DNA of 64,000 bases from Camarhynchus parvulus. Lineage: Eukaryota; Chordata; Aves; Passeriformes; Thraupidae. A model generated the notes under the pieces. The model was given only the letters and a program-made list of their open reading frames with translations, was not told where the DNA came from and did not search any database. Both the position numbers and the translations under genes were made by a program. The stretch spans positions 13,419,501 to 13,483,500 of the forward strand of contig NC_044581.1 of the NCBI RefSeq assembly GCF_901933205.1, read 5' to 3'. Shown in pieces: positions 57,301 through 60,300 of this stretch. Positions within the stretch are counted from its first letter, which is position 1. Each line of letters begins with the position of its first letter.

Positions 57301-60300
57301 ATTAGAGATTCCTTTCAAAGTGATAAAGAGTAGGAAGAAATTTCAATCCTATATATGCACAACCTCTGGATACTGAAAATACTGTGTCATCCTGATGCTG
57401 CTTTCCCATCCACCTCATTTTTATTCCTGTTATACCTGAGATTAGCATTAACTGCTCTTCAGGGAAGAGATATGGACTGTCCAGATGTTTGGATTCAGAA
57501 GCTATGCCCAAAATAGCTTTAAAACAACTCTGTTCCCAAATTTGTATTTATGGAAGCTTTGGACAGACACACATCCTTGAAGATGGCAGTAATTGTGGAT
57601 ATTAAAGAAAAATACGAATTAGAATGGAATTCTGTAATGAGTCTATGGAGCAAGACTTGCATATTTCAACAAGGACAGTTTATTCAAATCCTTCAAGGTA
57701 CAGAATTAATATAAACAAACACTTCCACAAAGTTAATCCCAAACAAATGGAAGCAACATGGCAAGAAATTTATTTCTAATATTTCACATGCCAGAATAAG
57801 AAAATAAAATGTTGGTTTGCATAATTATATCAGGCCAGGCCAAAAGAAAAAAGCTGAGAACACAAGATTTCTTTGTAGATTTGATAAGAATGAAAACTGA
57901 TCACAGCCTCTGATGTGACATTAGGTCTGGACATAATCAAACACTTGAGACAGAGGCAAGCCCTGGATCTCAGATCACTGTAACTTTCATTACCCAGCAC
58001 CAGTAAGGGCAGTGAGAGCTTCACATTACAGAAGTCATTGGGACCAAAGAGGATTTGATTTCTACTCACAGCAAAGTGTAAGAAATTATATCACAAGGGG
58101 ATTTTTAAACACTACATACAGGAGGAAACCATGATCTCATGGTTGATCCTGCTTTGAGCAAGAGGCTGGAGTAGGTGACATCCTGACAACCCTTCCAGAC
58201 TGAACTGCTCTACCAAACAGGGTAAGGAAACACCAGGAAAAAAGGGCTTGGAGAGTCAGACAGAAAAGTATTAAAGTATTCCTCTACCTGAATACACAGT
58301 AGAAGTAAGCAAAAGGTATGAATTATTACCTTAGTTGAGTGACAATAACAAATTAGTAAAAATGAGTAAAATCATGTAATAGTTTAATTTAAATAGCATT
58401 AAAGAGAAAAGTTTTAAAACTATAATTGATCAAGAAAAATCATGTGTTACACTGTGCAAGTAATTCAACTAGTATTTCATAGAGTCATAGAACATCCAGA
58501 GTTGGAAAGGACCCACAAGGATTGTCAAAGTCCAGCTCCTGGCCCTGCACAGAACAAGCCCAGAATGGCACCCTGTGCCTGAGAGCATTGTCCAGACCTT
58601 CCTGAGCTCTGCCAGGTTTGGTGCTGTGCACACTGTCCTGGGGAATCTATTCCAGTGCCCAACCACCCTCTGGGTGAAGAACCTTTACCTGATATCCAAC
58701 CTAAACCTCCCCTGACACAGCTCCAACCATTTCTTCACTGATGACCAGAGGGGAGAAAGAAAAAAATACACACCAATTTATTCTGTCCTTTCTCTATTTC
58801 CTAATCATCTGAAGGCAGCTCTTTATCAAGTACATTGCACTTACTAGAAACTACTGATTTCAGGATTTACAGTAACTAACAACACAACCAACAAATGCTA
58901 CTGAACACCAGAAATAAAATACTGACCATCATGCCAGTACACAGGAGCTTCACATAACCAAAATGCCAAAGTCTATCACACAAGCCTTGTAAATGCTACA
59001 AGCAAGGCTGGAAACCACTCAGGATATTCAAGGCAGGCATTGCCATTTCTAAGAATTCAAAACAATAGGTGTTAAAACTACTAAAAATGATTATTTTGCA
59101 TCATAAAAGAGAAACATCAAATATTTATGCAATAATTAGGAAAGAGTAGGGATTTTTTTTAACGGTGTCAACACATCATATTTTTTGATGGTCAGAGAGG
59201 CAAAACTGAGAAGCCACAGGGAGGGCAGGGGAGTCCAAGCCACCCAGTTGTGTCCCTTTACCTGGTCACTCACCAGCACTTGTACTGCTACTGAGTTCAA
59301 ACAAGGACTATACAAGAGTTTCCCCTAATCAGAGTGTCACAAATGGATACATCTCATCGCAAACTCCCTTCAAAACACACAGGAATGGCCATGACAGCTT
59401 CATATATTCCAGCTTCTGCTGTACCTGAGGAGAAGCTGTGCCAGGGGGCTTTACTTTGCTTCCACTTAATTTCCAAATGTCCAACTTTGTAACCAATGAC
59501 TGACTGGAAATTTTACTTCTCTCTAAACTCTGTCACGCTGAGGTTTTTTAGGAGTAAATTGCAAACAGCATTCCTAATGCACCTTTCACATGATTGTAAT
59601 CTTAAAAGAGAAATTGGAGGTCAGAGATGGTTGCACTGAGGGATACTGACAGGAACACTAAACAAACAAAACAGGAAGATTTGATAGTAGATTTCAATCT
59701 AAGTAGATTACAATTTTCAGAAAATTTTACTGAAAGAGTTCAAATTTTTAAGTTCTACTGTACAGTGCTAAAGATCTACTAACACAGAACACTGCATGAA
59801 ACAAAACATACAATTATTTTTTGTTGAATTAAATAGCCACAAACAAAAACAAAACACAGAACTGCACACTTACCAAATTTTAAAAAAGCATGCGCCGAGG
59901 AGGCTCTGTCATCATCCAAACTGGCCATTTCAAATTGGTGCAGCTAATCACAAACGGCTCAGGCTAAGCTACAGTCACTTTCAAAACTGTTTAGTAAATG
60001 TTAAAGGCAATCAGCATTAAATTAAGTGAAAGCAATGTTAGTGGAGTTATTAACACAACAGAGTGCACAGCACAAACTTTCATTACATCTTATGTTTCCT
60101 TCTTCTACACTGACCTCTTGGTTTTATTTTGCTTTTACTTCCATAAAACTTAGTAGTTTACTCCATGTGAGTGAAAGGACACAGTTTAGAAAAAATCCAT
60201 CTTTTGGATACTGACATGAGCTTTCTTATTCAATAGGGAATCCGCTACAAACACCAAAAGGTGATGAATACCATCTGATATATTTCTAGTTGAAATAAAG

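Larger units (their letters stand above)
53874..59873 (-). other. PHKB intron 2
   Basis: A 6-kb intron between alternative exon 2 and exon 3. It contains two CR1-derived segments and a TAAA microsatellite. The rest is AT-rich without recognised features. Confidence 0.75.
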
